The notes beneath the pieces were generated by a model. It worked only from the letters and a program-made list of their open reading frames with translations, was not told the origin of the DNA and made no database searches. Below, one piece after another: positions 54,509 to 64,000 of a stretch of 64,000 bases of DNA. The DNA comes from JAAYPI01 sp036734385 (GTDB lineage Bacteria > Bacteroidota > Bacteroidia > Bacteroidales > Paludibacteraceae), in NCBI GenBank assembly GCA_036734385.1, contig DAIMYQ010000003.1, forward strand, positions 50,101 through 114,100, read 5' to 3'. A program made the translations under genes and the position numbers. Position 1 is the first letter of the stretch; each line of letters starts with the position of its first letter.

Positions 54509-56122
54509 ATGGATAAGCGTAATATATATTTTTCTATCATCATAAGTTTAACCTTGTGTATAGGAATTTTGTTAGGAAATTTGTACTCAAAAAATGCCAA
54601 TTCGAAGGGGAATTCTCCTGTTTTACCTGAAAATATAGATGGCTATGACAAATTGAGTGATGTTTTGAATTTGTTGCAACAGAATTATGTTGATACAATT
54701 GATAAAAAGAAATTAGAGGAAGATATCATTTCTAATATGCTCAAAGATTTAGATCCTCATTCAGTCTATATTTCCAAAGAAGAGGTTACCGAAGCAAATG
54801 AAGATTTGGAGGGAAGTTTTAGTGGAATAGGGGTGCAGTTCAATATTCAAAACGATACGGTAATGATTGTAAATGTGATTGCCGGAGGTCCTTCAGAAAA
54901 AGTTGGATTATTCGCCGGAGACCGTATCGTTGAGGTAAATGATAGCAGTTTTGTTGGAAAATCGATTACAAATAGGAAAGTGCTAAAGACACTGCGAGGG
55001 GAAAAAGGAAGTAAGGTAAAAATCGGAATTAAACGGAAAGGACAGCATAATGTTTTATATTATACGGTTACAAGAGGCGATATCCCAATTCATAGTGTTG
55101 ATGTTGCCTATAAAATAAATCCGGTAACTGGTTATATAAAAGTAAGCCAGTTTGGAGCAAATACGTATAAAGAATTCCTTACAGCACTCGTTTCTCTTAG
55201 ACGTCAGAATTGTAAAAATATCATTATTGACTTGCGGAACAACTCGGGAGGTTATTTATCTGCCGTAATACAAATGACGAATGAATTTTTGCAGGCAGAT
55301 CAATTGATAGTATATACTAAAGGAAGAAAGTTGCCTCGTGAAGATGCTCCTGCTGATGGTAACGGAAGGTTTAAAAATATTAATGTTTGTGTTCTGATTA
55401 ATGAATGGTCGGCATCTGCCAGTGAAATTTTTGCCGGAGCTATACAAGACCACGATCGAGGATGGATTATAGGTCGTCGTTCTTTTGGCAAGGGATTGGT
55501 ACAACAGCAGATTCCACTTCGAGATGGTTCGGAGTTACGCCTTACGGTAGCTCGTTACTACACACCATCCGGCAGATGTATACAAAAGCCATACGCCAAA
55601 GCTGATGAATATGAAGGCGAGATACAAAAGCGATTTTTACACGGCGAATTTTTCCAAAAAGATAGTACCTCTTTTCCTGACAGTTTAAAATTTGCAACGG
55701 ATTTGGGTCGTCCCGTTTATGCCAAAGGGGGTATTATGCCTGATTATTTTGTGGGAGAAGATACTTCAGCTTATACGACATATTACAAAAAGGTGATGGA
55801 TTTGGGTATCGTGTATGATTTTTCTTTTGATTATGTCGATAGCAATAGAAAAATATTATCGCAATATAAAACGTGGCAAGATTTATCTGCCTATTTGAAT
55901 ACAACGCATTATTTTGAAGACTTTATTCGTTTTGCAGAAAAGAAAAAGATAAAACGAAATAGTAAGCAAATAGCCAAATCAAAGAAGCTGTTGGAAAATA
56001 CTTTGCAGGCATTTATTTCACGAAATGTATTAGGTGATAGTGGATTCTACCCAATTTTGAATTTACAAGATGAGGTTATAAATAAAGCATTAGAAGTTGT
56101 AGAAACTCCAATCAAAAAGTGA
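54509..56122 (+). CDS. S41-family C-terminal processing protease
   Basis: 537 residues. One N-terminal membrane helix (I-I-S-L-T-L-C-I-G-I-L-L-G) serves as an anchor. A PDZ domain spans about 100-175 (G-S-F-S-G-I-G-V-Q-F at its start, then G-G-P-S-E-K-V-G-L-F-A-G-D). The protease core holds the nucleophile serine in W-S-A-S-A-S-E-I and the general-base lysine in S-F-G-K-G-L-V-Q-Q. It cuts proteins at non-polar C-termini in the periplasm. The stop overlaps the HD-domain start by 4 nt. Confidence 0.93.
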   Translation: MDKRNIYFSIIISLTLCIGILLGNLYSKNANSKGNSPVLPENIDGYDKLSDVLNLLQQNYVDTIDKKKLEEDIISNMLKDLDPHSVYISKEEVTEANEDLEGSFSGIGVQFNIQNDTVMIVNVIAGGPSEKVGLFAGDRIVEVNDSSFVGKSITNRKVLKTLRGEKGSKVKIGIKRKGQHNVLYYTVTRGDIPIHSVDVAYKINPVTGYIKVSQFGANTYKEFLTALVSLRRQNCKNIIIDLRNNSGGYLSAVIQMTNEFLQADQLIVYTKGRKLPREDAPADGNGRFKNINVCVLINEWSASASEIFAGAIQDHDRGWIIGRRSFGKGLVQQQIPLRDGSELRLTVARYYTPSGRCIQKPYAKADEYEGEIQKRFLHGEFFQKDSTSFPDSLKFATDLGRPVYAKGGIMPDYFVGEDTSAYTTYYKKVMDLGIVYDFSFDYVDSNRKILSQYKTWQDLSAYLNTTHYFEDFIRFAEKKKIKRNSKQIAKSKKLLENTLQAFISRNVLGDSGFYPILNLQDEVINKALEVVETPIKK

Positions 56123-56655
56123 ATAGTCTTGCCATTATAGAAAAATATTACGAGCCTCAGAGTTTGCTTTATGCGATTCTTGTGAAACATAGTAATGCTG
56201 TGACTCAAAAGGCTCTTGAAATAGCAGAGAATCATCCGGAGATGCCTTTGGATAAAACGTTCATACAAGAGGCAGCAATGGTACATGATATTGGCATATT
56301 TTTAACTAATGCTCCTCGTATTAGTTGTTTCGGAAGTTTTCCATACATTTGCCACGGCTATTTGGGAGCTGATTTGATTAGAAAGGAAGGATTTCCCAAA
56401 CATGCTTTGGTCTGTGAACGGCATACGGGTGCAGGTATCAGCCTTTTTGATATAGAACAACAAAATTTACCTCTTCCAAAACGGGATTTGCGTCCTGTTT
56501 CTTTAGAAGAGCAACTTATTTGTTTTGCTGATAAATTTTATTCAAAAACACGTTTGGATGAGGAATTGACTTTGTCTCAAGTACAAGTTAGTCTTAGTAA
56601 GTTTGGAGGAAAAGCAGTAATACAGTTTCAAACTTGGTGCGAGTTGTTTTTATAA
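56119..56655 (+). CDS. HD-domain phosphohydrolase
   Basis: 178 residues from a GTG that overlaps the S41 stop (GTGA), so translation is likely coupled. The metal motif is V-H-D-I-G-I at about 55-60, with the leading histidine in V-K-H-S-N-A-V. Two later histidines in C-H-G-Y-L-G and C-E-R-H-T-G, and an aspartate in F-A-D-K-F-Y-S-K, complete an HD site. It is a stand-alone HD protein with no fused sensor or nucleotidyltransferase. The substrate is unknown. Confidence 0.88.
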   Translation: MNSLAIIEKYYEPQSLLYAILVKHSNAVTQKALEIAENHPEMPLDKTFIQEAAMVHDIGIFLTNAPRISCFGSFPYICHGYLGADLIRKEGFPKHALVCERHTGAGISLFDIEQQNLPLPKRDLRPVSLEEQLICFADKFYSKTRLDEELTLSQVQVSLSKFGGKAVIQFQTWCELFL

Positions 56656-56680
56656 ATAAAAGGAGTTGACTCCTTTTATT
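56655..56680. terminator. Terminator between the HD gene and the giant adhesin
   Basis: A 12-bp palindrome AATAAAAGGAGT/ACTCCTTTTATT, A-rich on one side and T-rich on the other. It lies between convergent genes and overlaps the last base of the HD-gene stop codon. Confidence 0.8.
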
Positions 56681-56703
56681 ATTCTTGTAAGATTCCAGTG
56701 AAC

Positions 56704-59700
56704 TCATCTTTTTAGTGTAAAGTGACCTACACGAGGTTTCCCTAATTCCTCTATTTTAATGATGTACCAATAGTCGGTAGCAGGCATTAAATGGTTGAGG
56801 TAAATGCCATTCCATCCTTTTTCATATCCTTTATACGTCAATAATTTTTTACTGAATCTGTCGTATATCTCAATTTCAGCATTTGGATAGTACCCGATAT
56901 TTTTTATTTCCCAGGTATCGTTAACCCCGTCACCATTAGGCGTGAAAAACTTTTCAGGGTATATGTCTATTAATTTATCAATGACAAATGTAGAAATAGA
57001 GGAACATCCATTAGCATCAGTAACCATCACTTCATATTGACCTTTCTCATTCACTTCGAATAATGGTGATGTTTGCCAATCTCCGTCGTTAAGGCGATAC
57101 AAATATGGGGCATTAGCATTTGTCTTTAATTTAACTTCAACTCCGGATTCCGTATCTACTATGTCAAATGTAGGGTTTGGTGTTACTTCCACAGAAATCA
57201 TTTTTGTGTAATTACAGCTACCATTTTTTACCAATAAATTATAAGAAGAAGTCTTGTCCGGTTGTACCGATTCGTAGTATATATTACCATTTGTTGCACT
57301 AGATAATTTAGTTGATGTACCGGATGTGTAAAAATCGTAGGTGTAGGTTGCAGCCTGGGAACCAATACCTTTTGCCCAAAGTGTAGCAGATGTATTTTCG
57401 CAAATAATAGTGTCATTGACACTGGTGACTGATATTTCATTGATACTAAAAGGAACGGCTACGGGAGAGCCTATACATCCCGTTGTAATGTCCATGCCCG
57501 CAACATAATAAATGTAATTTCCAACCTGTGAAATCAGTGTTGAAGTGATTTCGTGTGTCAATGTTTGGTCAGTAAAATATTTAACAATATCAGCATCTGA
57601 GCTTACAACTGCGTTTGAAATGTCAATCGTTTCCGGAGAGCATACGGAGGCTAGCGGTTTTGTTACAACGGTTGGTAATATTTTATTGTTAATTATACTT
57701 ATAGTTGAGGTTGCAGAACAGCCATTAGCATCTGTTACTTCTACCGAATAATTTCCTCCTTCAGTTATTGTAAATGACGTGTTTGTTGTAAAAGTTCCTC
57801 CATTGGTACTAAATCGATAAGGAGACTTGCCTCCGGAAGCGATAGCCGAAATGGTAGCAGTTTGACTTTTACAAGTAATCTCTGTTTTGTCCGAATTAGT
57901 CAGAAGCGTAAGAGTAGGAGTTTGTGTAAGTGTAACGGAGTTTCCTGTATTGGTACATCCTGTTACATCTTTTACCGTAATGGTGTAGGTCCCTATTTCT
58001 GAAACACTAAAGGTGCTTTGCGTTTGGAATGTTACACCATCTAAACTGTATTCAAATGTCGGAGTTCCACTTGTTGCGGAAGCCGTCAATGTAATATTTG
58101 TCAGGTTACAATTGAATGCTGTTTGTGAGGCAGTTAGTGTTGCTGTCGGTAGGTCTGGAATAACTACCGATACAATTGTACTATTTGTATTTCCACAAGC
58201 ATCTTCTATCAAAATAGTTATATCCGTATCTGTTGTTATAACCGTATTGGCAGCGGGTGTTTGTGTAATAATGATATTTTCAGGTTGAGTACAATTATCT
58301 GTAACAATGGCCTTAATTGTCGGAATAAGGTTTGGAACCTGAAATCCACAATTGCCTATACTTGATGCAGTTTGTGGCTCTACTGTCGAGGTAAATGAAG
58401 GAATTATATTGTCATAAACAGTAATAAATCCCGTTGCTGTTATTTTGTTATCGCAACCATCTTTAGCGGTAAATGTAACTTCTACATTTCCACATGAGGT
58501 AGTCAGAGAGTTAATGTCGAAATTGTTTGTGATGGTAACTATTGAACAGTTATCGGTAGCTGTAACAGTATTTAACCAGTTGTTAATTTGCGTTTCTTTA
58601 TCACTTGCATTACAAGATACCGAAAGGGGAACGATTGTATCAAATTGAGGAGGAATATCGTCGCTGATAGTGATATTTTGTGTACAAGTGTTTGTGTTTC
58701 CGCTTACATCGGCAATTTGGTAGGTGCGGGAAATGATTTTTGGACATATGCCGTTGTCATCCACTTCGTCTATCAAGGTGAAACTTGTTTCATTCACTTC
58801 ATCGTTGTCAGAAGTTGAACCTCCTGCTGTTGTAAATTCTGTATAACTAGTATATGCCTGTGGCAAATCATCAAGACATTCAATTGAAATTGGAGCAGGA
58901 CACGTAATCAGCGGCTTCTCTGTGTCGACAACGGTTATTGTTTGTTCACATTCTCCAAAATTAGTAGAAGTATCGGTTGCTTTCCATGTTATAGTTGTTG
59001 TTCCTTTATTGTACATGTTTGTTGCGGGAGCATTATTGGTAATGGTATCTATTGCACAATTGTCACTTGCTGTCGGAGAACCGATATTAGTCATTGTTGC
59101 ATAATTTACTCCTGCATCCATTGAGACAGTTATGTCTGTAGCACAAGCTATTTTAGGATTTTCCGCATCATCAATGGTAACTGTAATTGAACATGAGCTT
59201 TTGTTTCCTGCCTCATCTACAGCTGTGTATATAATGTTGTTAATTCCTTTGTTAAATAGGCGCGAACCTACTTGACCAACTGTTGAAGCAGCTGTCATAG
59301 AGCCTGTTATTTCGTACGAAAGAGTTGGTGTCGAACAATTATCCGAAAAAGTAATATCCGGAACAGCTACCAAAGCAGAACATAACCCTTCATCGGTATT
59401 TTGCTCAATATTGTTTCCACAAGTTATTTCCGGTATAGTAGTATCTTCCAAAGTAATGCTTATTGTGGAGGGAGTGCTTTCGCAAGTTTTATTGTCCTCT
59501 GTTTTATGTGCAACAATTGAATAAGAATGAGTTCCGACTGAAGCCCCCGTTATAGTTATTATTCCGCTTGTATAATTGAAACTTACCGGATTTGAATCTT
59601 CACTTACTGTATAACCTAAAGAAGAATTATCTCCACCGTTTACCTGAATTTCAATATCCGCATTTGGGCAAAGGGGAGAGCTTTTTATCAATGAGGCATT

Positions 59701-62700
59701 TAGAATTACATCATTGTTTACTTGAACTGTAGCTGAACCCGTCATCCCTGTTGGGTCGGCTGTTGCAACTGCATCTTCCAAAGAGACTAATGTGTACGTA
59801 AGAGTAGTCCCTGCGTCTGGTTTGCTTTGAAAAGTGTACTCTGTGTCGTTGTAATTGGTAATGGAAATTATATTGATTTCATCAGTATACGAAAAATTAA
59901 ACGGTGGAACTCCAGTTAAATTTATTGTAACGGTTGCTTCTTCACCCGGGCATAAATGGGCATTTCCGCTTACGATGCCTGTGGGATGCACATCCAATAC
60001 CGATAGTGGATATTGAACTCGTGAACTGCAGTGGGTAATAGGGTCGGTTACCGTATAATATACAATAGGGGTGCCTGCTTTTATAGGCGTTACTTCTCCG
60101 TTGTTACTTATGGTTGCAATACTTTCGTCACTTATGCTCCAAACACCTGCTAGTGTTGAGAGATTTGAAAGAACTGTTGTTGACCCTATGTAAACTTTTG
60201 CTAAACCTGTAATTGCACTTACCGTTGGAAGCTGGTTAACGGTAACTGTAATAACAGTGTCTTTTTCGCAGAGATTTGCATCAACAACTTTGAATGTATA
60301 TTGTGTATTAGTTGATGGAGAAACTTCTATAGAAGCGTCGGCGGAAGAAACATTATCCCAGCTATATGTATAGTTAGTGGTTCCACCTCCCACTGTTGCA
60401 GAAAGGGTAACTGATTCTCCTTTGCAAATAGGAGTAATAGGATTTGTTGATACTTTTAATGGATTTGGTTCGGAAATTGTAAAGCTAAGGTCTCTTTTAC
60501 AATTGTTTGAATCAGTAATTCCAATGTTATAAATTCCTGCCGGTAAATCAGTTATGTCTTTTGTATTGTAGGTGTTATTATTCCAATTGTAGGATATAGG
60601 GGCTACACCTCCTGTTACTGTGAGCTCAATTTTTCCATTGCTACCTTGGTAACATGTTACGTTTGTTATAGTTTCAGAAACTGACATATCATCCTCAGTA
60701 CTTGTAATTGTAATTGATTTCGAGGTTTTACATCCATTATTTCCGGTAACAGATACGGAATAGTCTCCAGCGTTCGTTGCTGTCAGTTTCTGATTGGTAG
60801 AATTGTCATTCCACAAATATTGTGAGGCATCTGTTTGAGCAGTCAATTCTATGGAAGAGGTTTGACAAGTCAGATTTGTCGTAGGAGCATTGATTGACAA
60901 AGAAGGAGTTCCTGTGTCTTTTATCAGATGAATGACGTTACTGTTGCTCGTACATCCGTTAATGAAAGTGATTTGTACGGAAAAACCTCCTGCCTCCGTT
61001 GCAGTAATATCGGTAGTTGTACTTCCGTTGCTCCACGTTCTGTTTGTCTCTGTCAATGCTGTCGTATTATCCGTTATATCATAGCCTAGTACATAACTTG
61101 TCGTTTTACAATTAATTTTGTCACCATCATTAGCCCCGTTAAGCGTTATTGTAGGTGTTTCCTTGTTTTCGTTGATAGTAATAATGTGTTGGATTTCGCA
61201 ATTGTTAGCATCTTTAACGGTAACAGTATATGTTTTACCGGTTGTTACTGCGAAAGTATTTTCTGATTGGTAGGAACCTCCTTCTATTTTATATTGGAAA
61301 GGGGCTGTCCCTTGTGTTATTGTCGCTGTGATGGTACTTTGCAGATTGGTACAATTAATGGTGGATATATCGGAAGCTAGGGTAAAGTCCAAATTGGAAG
61401 CGTTTGTAATATCTATAGATTTTTCAGCTGTGCAACCATTGGCATCTTGTAAAGTAACGACATAATTTTTAGCACTTGTTACCATAAACTCATTGCTTGA
61501 TTGGTATGTTGATCCGTTCAGACTGTATGTGTAGGGTGCCGTTCCATTGTTTCCGGTAGCTGTGATGTTTATGGAAGTTGTGGAACAACTTAATACTGTT
61601 TCATTATTCTCACTGGTAAGACTTATTTCCGGGGCGGTTGGAACAGTTACTTTGACGATGGTATTGGTAGAATTGTTGCATGCATCTGTTACGGTTACGG
61701 TAATATCATTTGATAAATTTGTTATAATAGTTCCTGCACTTGGACTTTGAGAGATACTTAAGTTCGCATTCGCAGTACAATTATCAGAAGTATTGGCTCG
61801 AACAAGGGTCGTTAAGTCGGGAACGGTAAATATACAATTGGCAACGGAGGCTTTTTGATCCGGTATTAGATTTACAATTGGATCAATCGTATCTTCCACT
61901 GTAATTTTTTGTTCCTTATTTGTTATATTTCCACAATCGTCTTGCAATGACCATGTTCTGGTGATAATTAAATTTCCCGTACAACTCCCTTGTGATGTAA
62001 CATCTGTGAATGTTGCTTGTATTCCTGTTGAACAATTATCAATTTCATCTGTAACATTGCCTGTTATTGTAGTGCTTGAATTGTAATTGCAATCAGCATC
62101 CTTATAAATGGTAATATCTGCCGGAACCGTAAATGTTGGTTTGGTAGTATCTGTAATGGAAATGTCAGCAGAAGTCGTTTGTTCATTACTGCAATTGTCT
62201 TTAGCTGTAAAAGTGACGGTGAGGTTTCCGCAGTGAACGGGCAAATTAGCCGCGTTATAATCATTGCTAATGGTAACGGTGCCACAATTATCCGTAGTGG
62301 AAACATTATTTAACCAATTGGTAATCTGTATTGTTTTGTCAGAAGCATCACAACTTATAGATAGGGGTGTAATTGTGTTGAATGTAGGAGCTTTTGTATC
62401 TGTAATATTGATGGTTGATGTAGTTGTTGTTGAGTTTGAACATTCATCTGTCGCTGTAAATAAAACAGTTAGGTTTCCGCAAGTCATGGGTAAATTAGCA
62501 ACGTTATAATTATTTGTAACAGTAGGGTTACCACAATTGTCCGTAGCAATAGCTGTATTTAACCAATTAGTGATTTGAGTCATTTTATCACTTGCGTCAC
62601 AAGCCACAGATAAATCCGTTATACTGTTGAATTGAGGTTTTTGCGTATCCGTGATGGTTATAGTAGAAGACATTGTTGATTCATGCAAACAATTATCTGC

Positions 62701-64000
62701 AGCGGTAAATATTACCGTTAATGTCCCGCAGTGAACAGGTAAATTGGCAATATCGTAATTATTCGTTACGGTGACTGTGCTGCAATTATCCGTAGCGGAA
62801 GCTGTATTTAACCAATTAGTAATCTGTGTTGCTTTATCAGAAGCGTCACAGGTGATAGATAAAGGCATAATAGCGTTAAAAGTAGGGGCCGTTGTATCTC
62901 CTACTTTTATTGTAGCAGATTGAGTATTTGTACATCCGTGGTCGTCTGTAAATAATACGGAAATGTCATGACTTGTTTCTGTACAATCAGAGGCGGAAAA
63001 AGTGGCAGTAGAAGATGGAACTCCACCGGTTGCGTTTGTCCATTGATAATTATTCCCTGATGTTGTTGAAGTGGCACTTAAATTAACCGTAGTATTCGGA
63101 CATATTGTTGTTGTAGGTATTCCGCTAATAGTAACGCTAGGTTTTTCATAAAGAGTAATGTCTCCAGTTAATGTATCGGAGGGACAAGTGGCACCACTAC
63201 CTGTTGCATATACTTTATAGGTTCCTGATGATGTGGGTGTTCCGATTAATTCGGCACTAGTGGGTGTTGTATAATTCACAGACATACCGGCAGGAATATT
63301 ATCGATTACAATTCCTGTGGTTTCTGTGCCGGTAGCATTGTAAGTAATAGTTGTAATAGCCTTATCGGGACATATGGATTGATTTGCATTCCCTGAAACT
63401 AAAGTAACTAATTGAGGTTTACAATTACAATCGGGAGCCGTAATACCCATATTTTCAGTACAACCATTGGTATCTGTTACGGTAAGGGTTATGTTTGTGC
63501 CTTTGGTCACATTACTAACAGTCCAATGGTTTCCCGAATGATTAAGTGTTCCGGAGGTAGAAGTTAATGTTCCACTGCTTACAGTTACGTCCAATCCATA
63601 GGTAGATAAATCAGCTGAACAAGTAGGACCTGAGGTCAGCTGAATTGTAGGCTTTTCCGGAACCGTAATATTGATCGTTGTTGAGGATGTGTTGTTACAA
63701 CCATCTTTTACACTGACTATCACGTTTGTTGTTCCTGTCATAATTGTTCCTTCTGTAGGACTTTGAGTAATAGTAAGATCTGCCTGATTTGTACAATTGT
63801 CACTGGAAAGGGCTCGAACTAATTCGGTAACATTTGGAATTTTAAATATACAAGTTCCGGAAAGTGTAGCGTTTTGAGCAGCAACACTGCCGGTAATAAC
63901 AGGTTTAGTAACATCTTGTTTCCAAGTGTATGTAATGGATAATGAATTAGCCGCATTACCGCAAGCATCGGAGACGTTAGCCGTCCAAGTTTGAGAGTAG
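56704..64000 (-). CDS. Giant HYR/SprB-repeat adhesin with T9SS type B sorting domain (5' end off the window)
   Basis: The frame is open to the right edge, at least 2,430 residues; Met codons near 63741 are internal. Modules from the edge to the C-terminus: Ig/PKD-like and HYR units with D-N-C-T/S motifs, three tandem 83-residue repeats (62152-62898), a further HYR, SprB-like repeats (S-I-D-I-T-N and Y-S-L-N-G-S-T-Y-Q), an Ig-like group-2 unit (W-S-I-S-D-E-S-I-A-T-I-S), two HYR units near 59,000, a fourth 83-residue copy (58414-58662), and more SprB-like units. The tail F-F-T-P-N-G-D-G-V-N-D-T-W...W-N-G is the gliding-motility-associated (CHU_C, type B) sorting domain. It is a cell-surface adhesin exported by T9SS. 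Confidence 0.92.
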   Translation of the reverse strand, partial: YSQTWTANVSDACGNAANSLSITYTWKQDVTKPVITGSVAAQNATLSGTCIFKIPNVTELVRALSSDNCTNQADLTITQSPTEGTIMTGTTNVIVSVKDGCNNTSSTTINITVPEKPTIQLTSGPTCSADLSTYGLDVTVSSGTLTSTSGTLNHSGNHWTVSNVTKGTNITLTVTDTNGCTENMGITAPDCNCKPQLVTLVSGNANQSICPDKAITTITYNATGTETTGIVIDNIPAGMSVNYTTPTSAELIGTPTSSGTYKVYATGSGATCPSDTLTGDITLYEKPSVTISGIPTTTICPNTTVNLSATSTTSGNNYQWTNATGGVPSSTATFSASDCTETSHDISVLFTDDHGCTNTQSATIKVGDTTAPTFNAIMPLSITCDASDKATQITNWLNTASATDNCSTVTVTNNYDIANLPVHCGTLTVIFTAADNCLHESTMSSTITITDTQKPQFNSITDLSVACDASDKMTQITNWLNTAIATDNCGNPTVTNNYNVANLPMTCGNLTVLFTATDECSNSTTTTSTINITDTKAPTFNTITPLSISCDASDKTIQITNWLNNVSTTDNCGTVTISNDYNAANLPVHCGNLTVTFTAKDNCSNEQTTSADISITDTTKPTFTVPADITIYKDADCNYNSSTTITGNVTDEIDNCSTGIQATFTDVTSQGSCTGNLIITRTWSLQDDCGNITNKEQKITVEDTIDPIVNLIPDQKASVANCIFTVPDLTTLVRANTSDNCTANANLSISQSPSAGTIITNLSNDITVTVTDACNNSTNTIVKVTVPTAPEISLTSENNETVLSCSTTSINITATGNNGTAPYTYSLNGSTYQSSNEFMVTSAKNYVVTLQDANGCTAEKSIDITNASNLDFTLASDISTINCTNLQSTITATITQGTAPFQYKIEGGSYQSENTFAVTTGKTYTVTVKDANNCEIQHIITINENKETPTITLNGANDGDKINCKTTSYVLGYDITDNTTALTETNRTWSNGSTTTDITATEAGGFSVQITFINGCTSNSNVIHLIKDTGTPSLSINAPTTNLTCQTSSIELTAQTDASQYLWNDNSTNQKLTATNAGDYSVSVTGNNGCKTSKSITITSTEDDMSVSETITNVTCYQGSNGKIELTVTGGVAPISYNWNNNTYNTKDITDLPAGIYNIGITDSNNCKRDLSFTISEPNPLKVSTNPITPICKGESVTLSATVGGGTTNYTYSWDNVSSADASIEVSPSTNTQYTFKVVDANLCEKDTVITVTVNQLPTVSAITGLAKVYIGSTTVLSNLSTLAGVWSISDESIATISNNGEVTPIKAGTPIVYYTVTDPITHCSSRVQYPLSVLDVHPTGIVSGNAHLCPGEEATVTINLTGVPPFNFSYTDEINIISITNYNDTEYTFQSKPDAGTTLTYTLVSLEDAVATADPTGMTGSATVQVNNDVILNASLIKSSPLCPNADIEIQVNGGDNSSLGYTVSEDSNPVSFNYTSGIITITGASVGTHSYSIVAHKTEDNKTCESTPSTISITLEDTTIPEITCGNNIEQNTDEGLCSALVAVPDITFSDNCSTPTLSYEITGSMTAASTVGQVGSRLFNKGINNIIYTAVDEAGNKSSCSITVTIDDAENPKIACATDITVSMDAGVNYATMTNIGSPTASDNCAIDTITNNAPATNMYNKGTTTITWKATDTSTNFGECEQTITVVDTEKPLITCPAPISIECLDDLPQAYTSYTEFTTAGGSTSDNDEVNETSFTLIDEVDDNGICPKIISRTYQIADVSGNTNTCTQNITISDDIPPQFDTIVPLSVSCNASDKETQINNWLNTVTATDNCSIVTITNNFDINSLTTSCGNVEVTFTAKDGCDNKITATGFITVYDNIIPSFTSTVEPQTASSIGNCGFQVPNLIPTIKAIVTDNCTQPENIIITQTPAANTVITTDTDITILIEDACGNTNSTIVSVVIPDLPTATLTASQTAFNCNLTNITLTASATSGTPTFEYSLDGVTFQTQSTFSVSEIGTYTITVKDVTGCTNTGNSVTLTQTPTLTLLTNSDKTEITCKSQTATISAIASGGKSPYRFSTNGGTFTTNTSFTITEGGNYSVEVTDANGCSATSTISIINNKILPTVVTKPLASVCSPETIDISNAVVSSDADIVKYFTDQTLTHEITSTLISQVGNYIYYVAGMDITTGCIGSPVAVPFSINEISVTSVNDTIICENTSATLWAKGIGSQAATYTYDFYTSGTSTKLSSATNGNIYYESVQPDKTSSYNLLVKNGSCNYTKMISVEVTPNPTFDIVDTESGVEVKLKTNANAPYLYRLNDGDWQTSPLFEVNEKGQYEVMVTDANGCSSISTFVIDKLIDIYPEKFFTPNGDGVNDTWEIKNIGYYPNAEIEIYDRFSKKLLTYKGYEKGWNGIYLNHLMPATDYWYIIKIEELGKPRVGHFTLKR
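62152..62898 (-). repeat. Three tandem 249-bp (83-residue) protein repeats in the adhesin
   Basis: D-T-x-x-P-x-F starts recur at exactly 249-base steps (D codons ending at 62898, 62649, 62400 and 62151). Each unit holds S-x-x-C-D-A-S-D-K, I-T-N-W-L-N, T-D-N-C-G/S, N-L-P-V/M-x-C-G-x-L-T-V and C-S-N. A fourth copy with the same 249-base length stands alone at 58414-58662. Confidence 0.9.

Noticed and set aside
63739..63741. ATG at 63741 as the adhesin start
   Set aside because: The frame stays open upstream to the window edge with the same HYR-type repeats, so this Met is internal.
1..64000. CRISPR arrays, insertion sequences, integrases or phage genes
   Set aside because: I saw no regularly spaced repeats, transposase motifs or att-like sites on either strand. 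The only periodic DNA is inside the adhesin gene.

Overview
The window reads as an A+T-rich chromosome segment of a member of the Bacteroidota, most likely Bacteroidia/Bacteroidales. The reasons are: repeated TAnnTTTG promoter -7 boxes (the Bacteroidetes sigma-factor signature) with little sign of Shine-Dalgarno sequences; two type IX secretion (T9SS) substrates with type A and type B C-terminal sorting regions; a Bacteroidetes-type chaperone/OstA cluster; and a decarboxylase alpha subunit of the Bacteroidales style. It is a draft assembly. Two 100-N gaps are present, and one is flanked by an exact 55-bp duplicate, so that gap is an assembly scar and not a biological break.

Layout. 1-3,000: end of a HAD hydrolase gene, a CAT-anticodon tRNA (probably tRNA-Ile2) with its own promoter and terminator, and oadG-oadA. 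3,028-10,258 (minus): guaB followed by three SurA/PpiC-type periplasmic chaperones and an OstA/LptA-like protein, an outer-membrane biogenesis cluster. 10,383-14,941 (minus): recJ-recQ-rnz, tightly packed. 15,126-20,578 (plus): tsaC, a polyprenyl sugar transferase, a ClC channel with CBS domains, and an alkaline-phosphatase-superfamily protein that appears to have lost its catalytic residues. 20,769-27,261 (plus): a complete RND efflux operon (TetR, TolC, adaptor, pump) ending in a small PII-like protein. 27,332-31,317: mutY (minus), then HU, a 30-residue ribosomal-type microprotein, RNase E/G and nth. 31,390-33,492 (minus): dihydroorotase and a DPM1-like glycosyltransferase. 33,830-41,847 (plus): kup, mfd (with the gap) and pnp. 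41,919-45,208 (plus): a cysteine-motif protein, a frameshifted Crp/Fnr regulator, a T9SS type A surface protein interrupted by a frameshift and a gap, and a 65-residue PID-CTERM-like peptide. 45,271-47,523 (minus): der and era. 47,675-56,655: aspC, rpmE2 (minus), an M23 peptidase, folB (minus), fabG, and an mpl-dcd-ctp-HD operon. 56,704 to the right edge (minus): the C-terminal 2,400-plus residues of a giant HYR/SprB-repeat adhesin with a type B sorting domain.

Most genes are housekeeping: DNA repair (recQ, recJ, mutY, nth, mfd), RNA processing (rnz, rng, pnp), GTPases (der, era), and envelope assembly (surA, OstA, mpl, M23, ctp). The accessory interest lies in the RND operon with its PII-like tail, the pseudo-phosphatase, and the 42-45 kb and 56.7-64 kb surface-protein regions.
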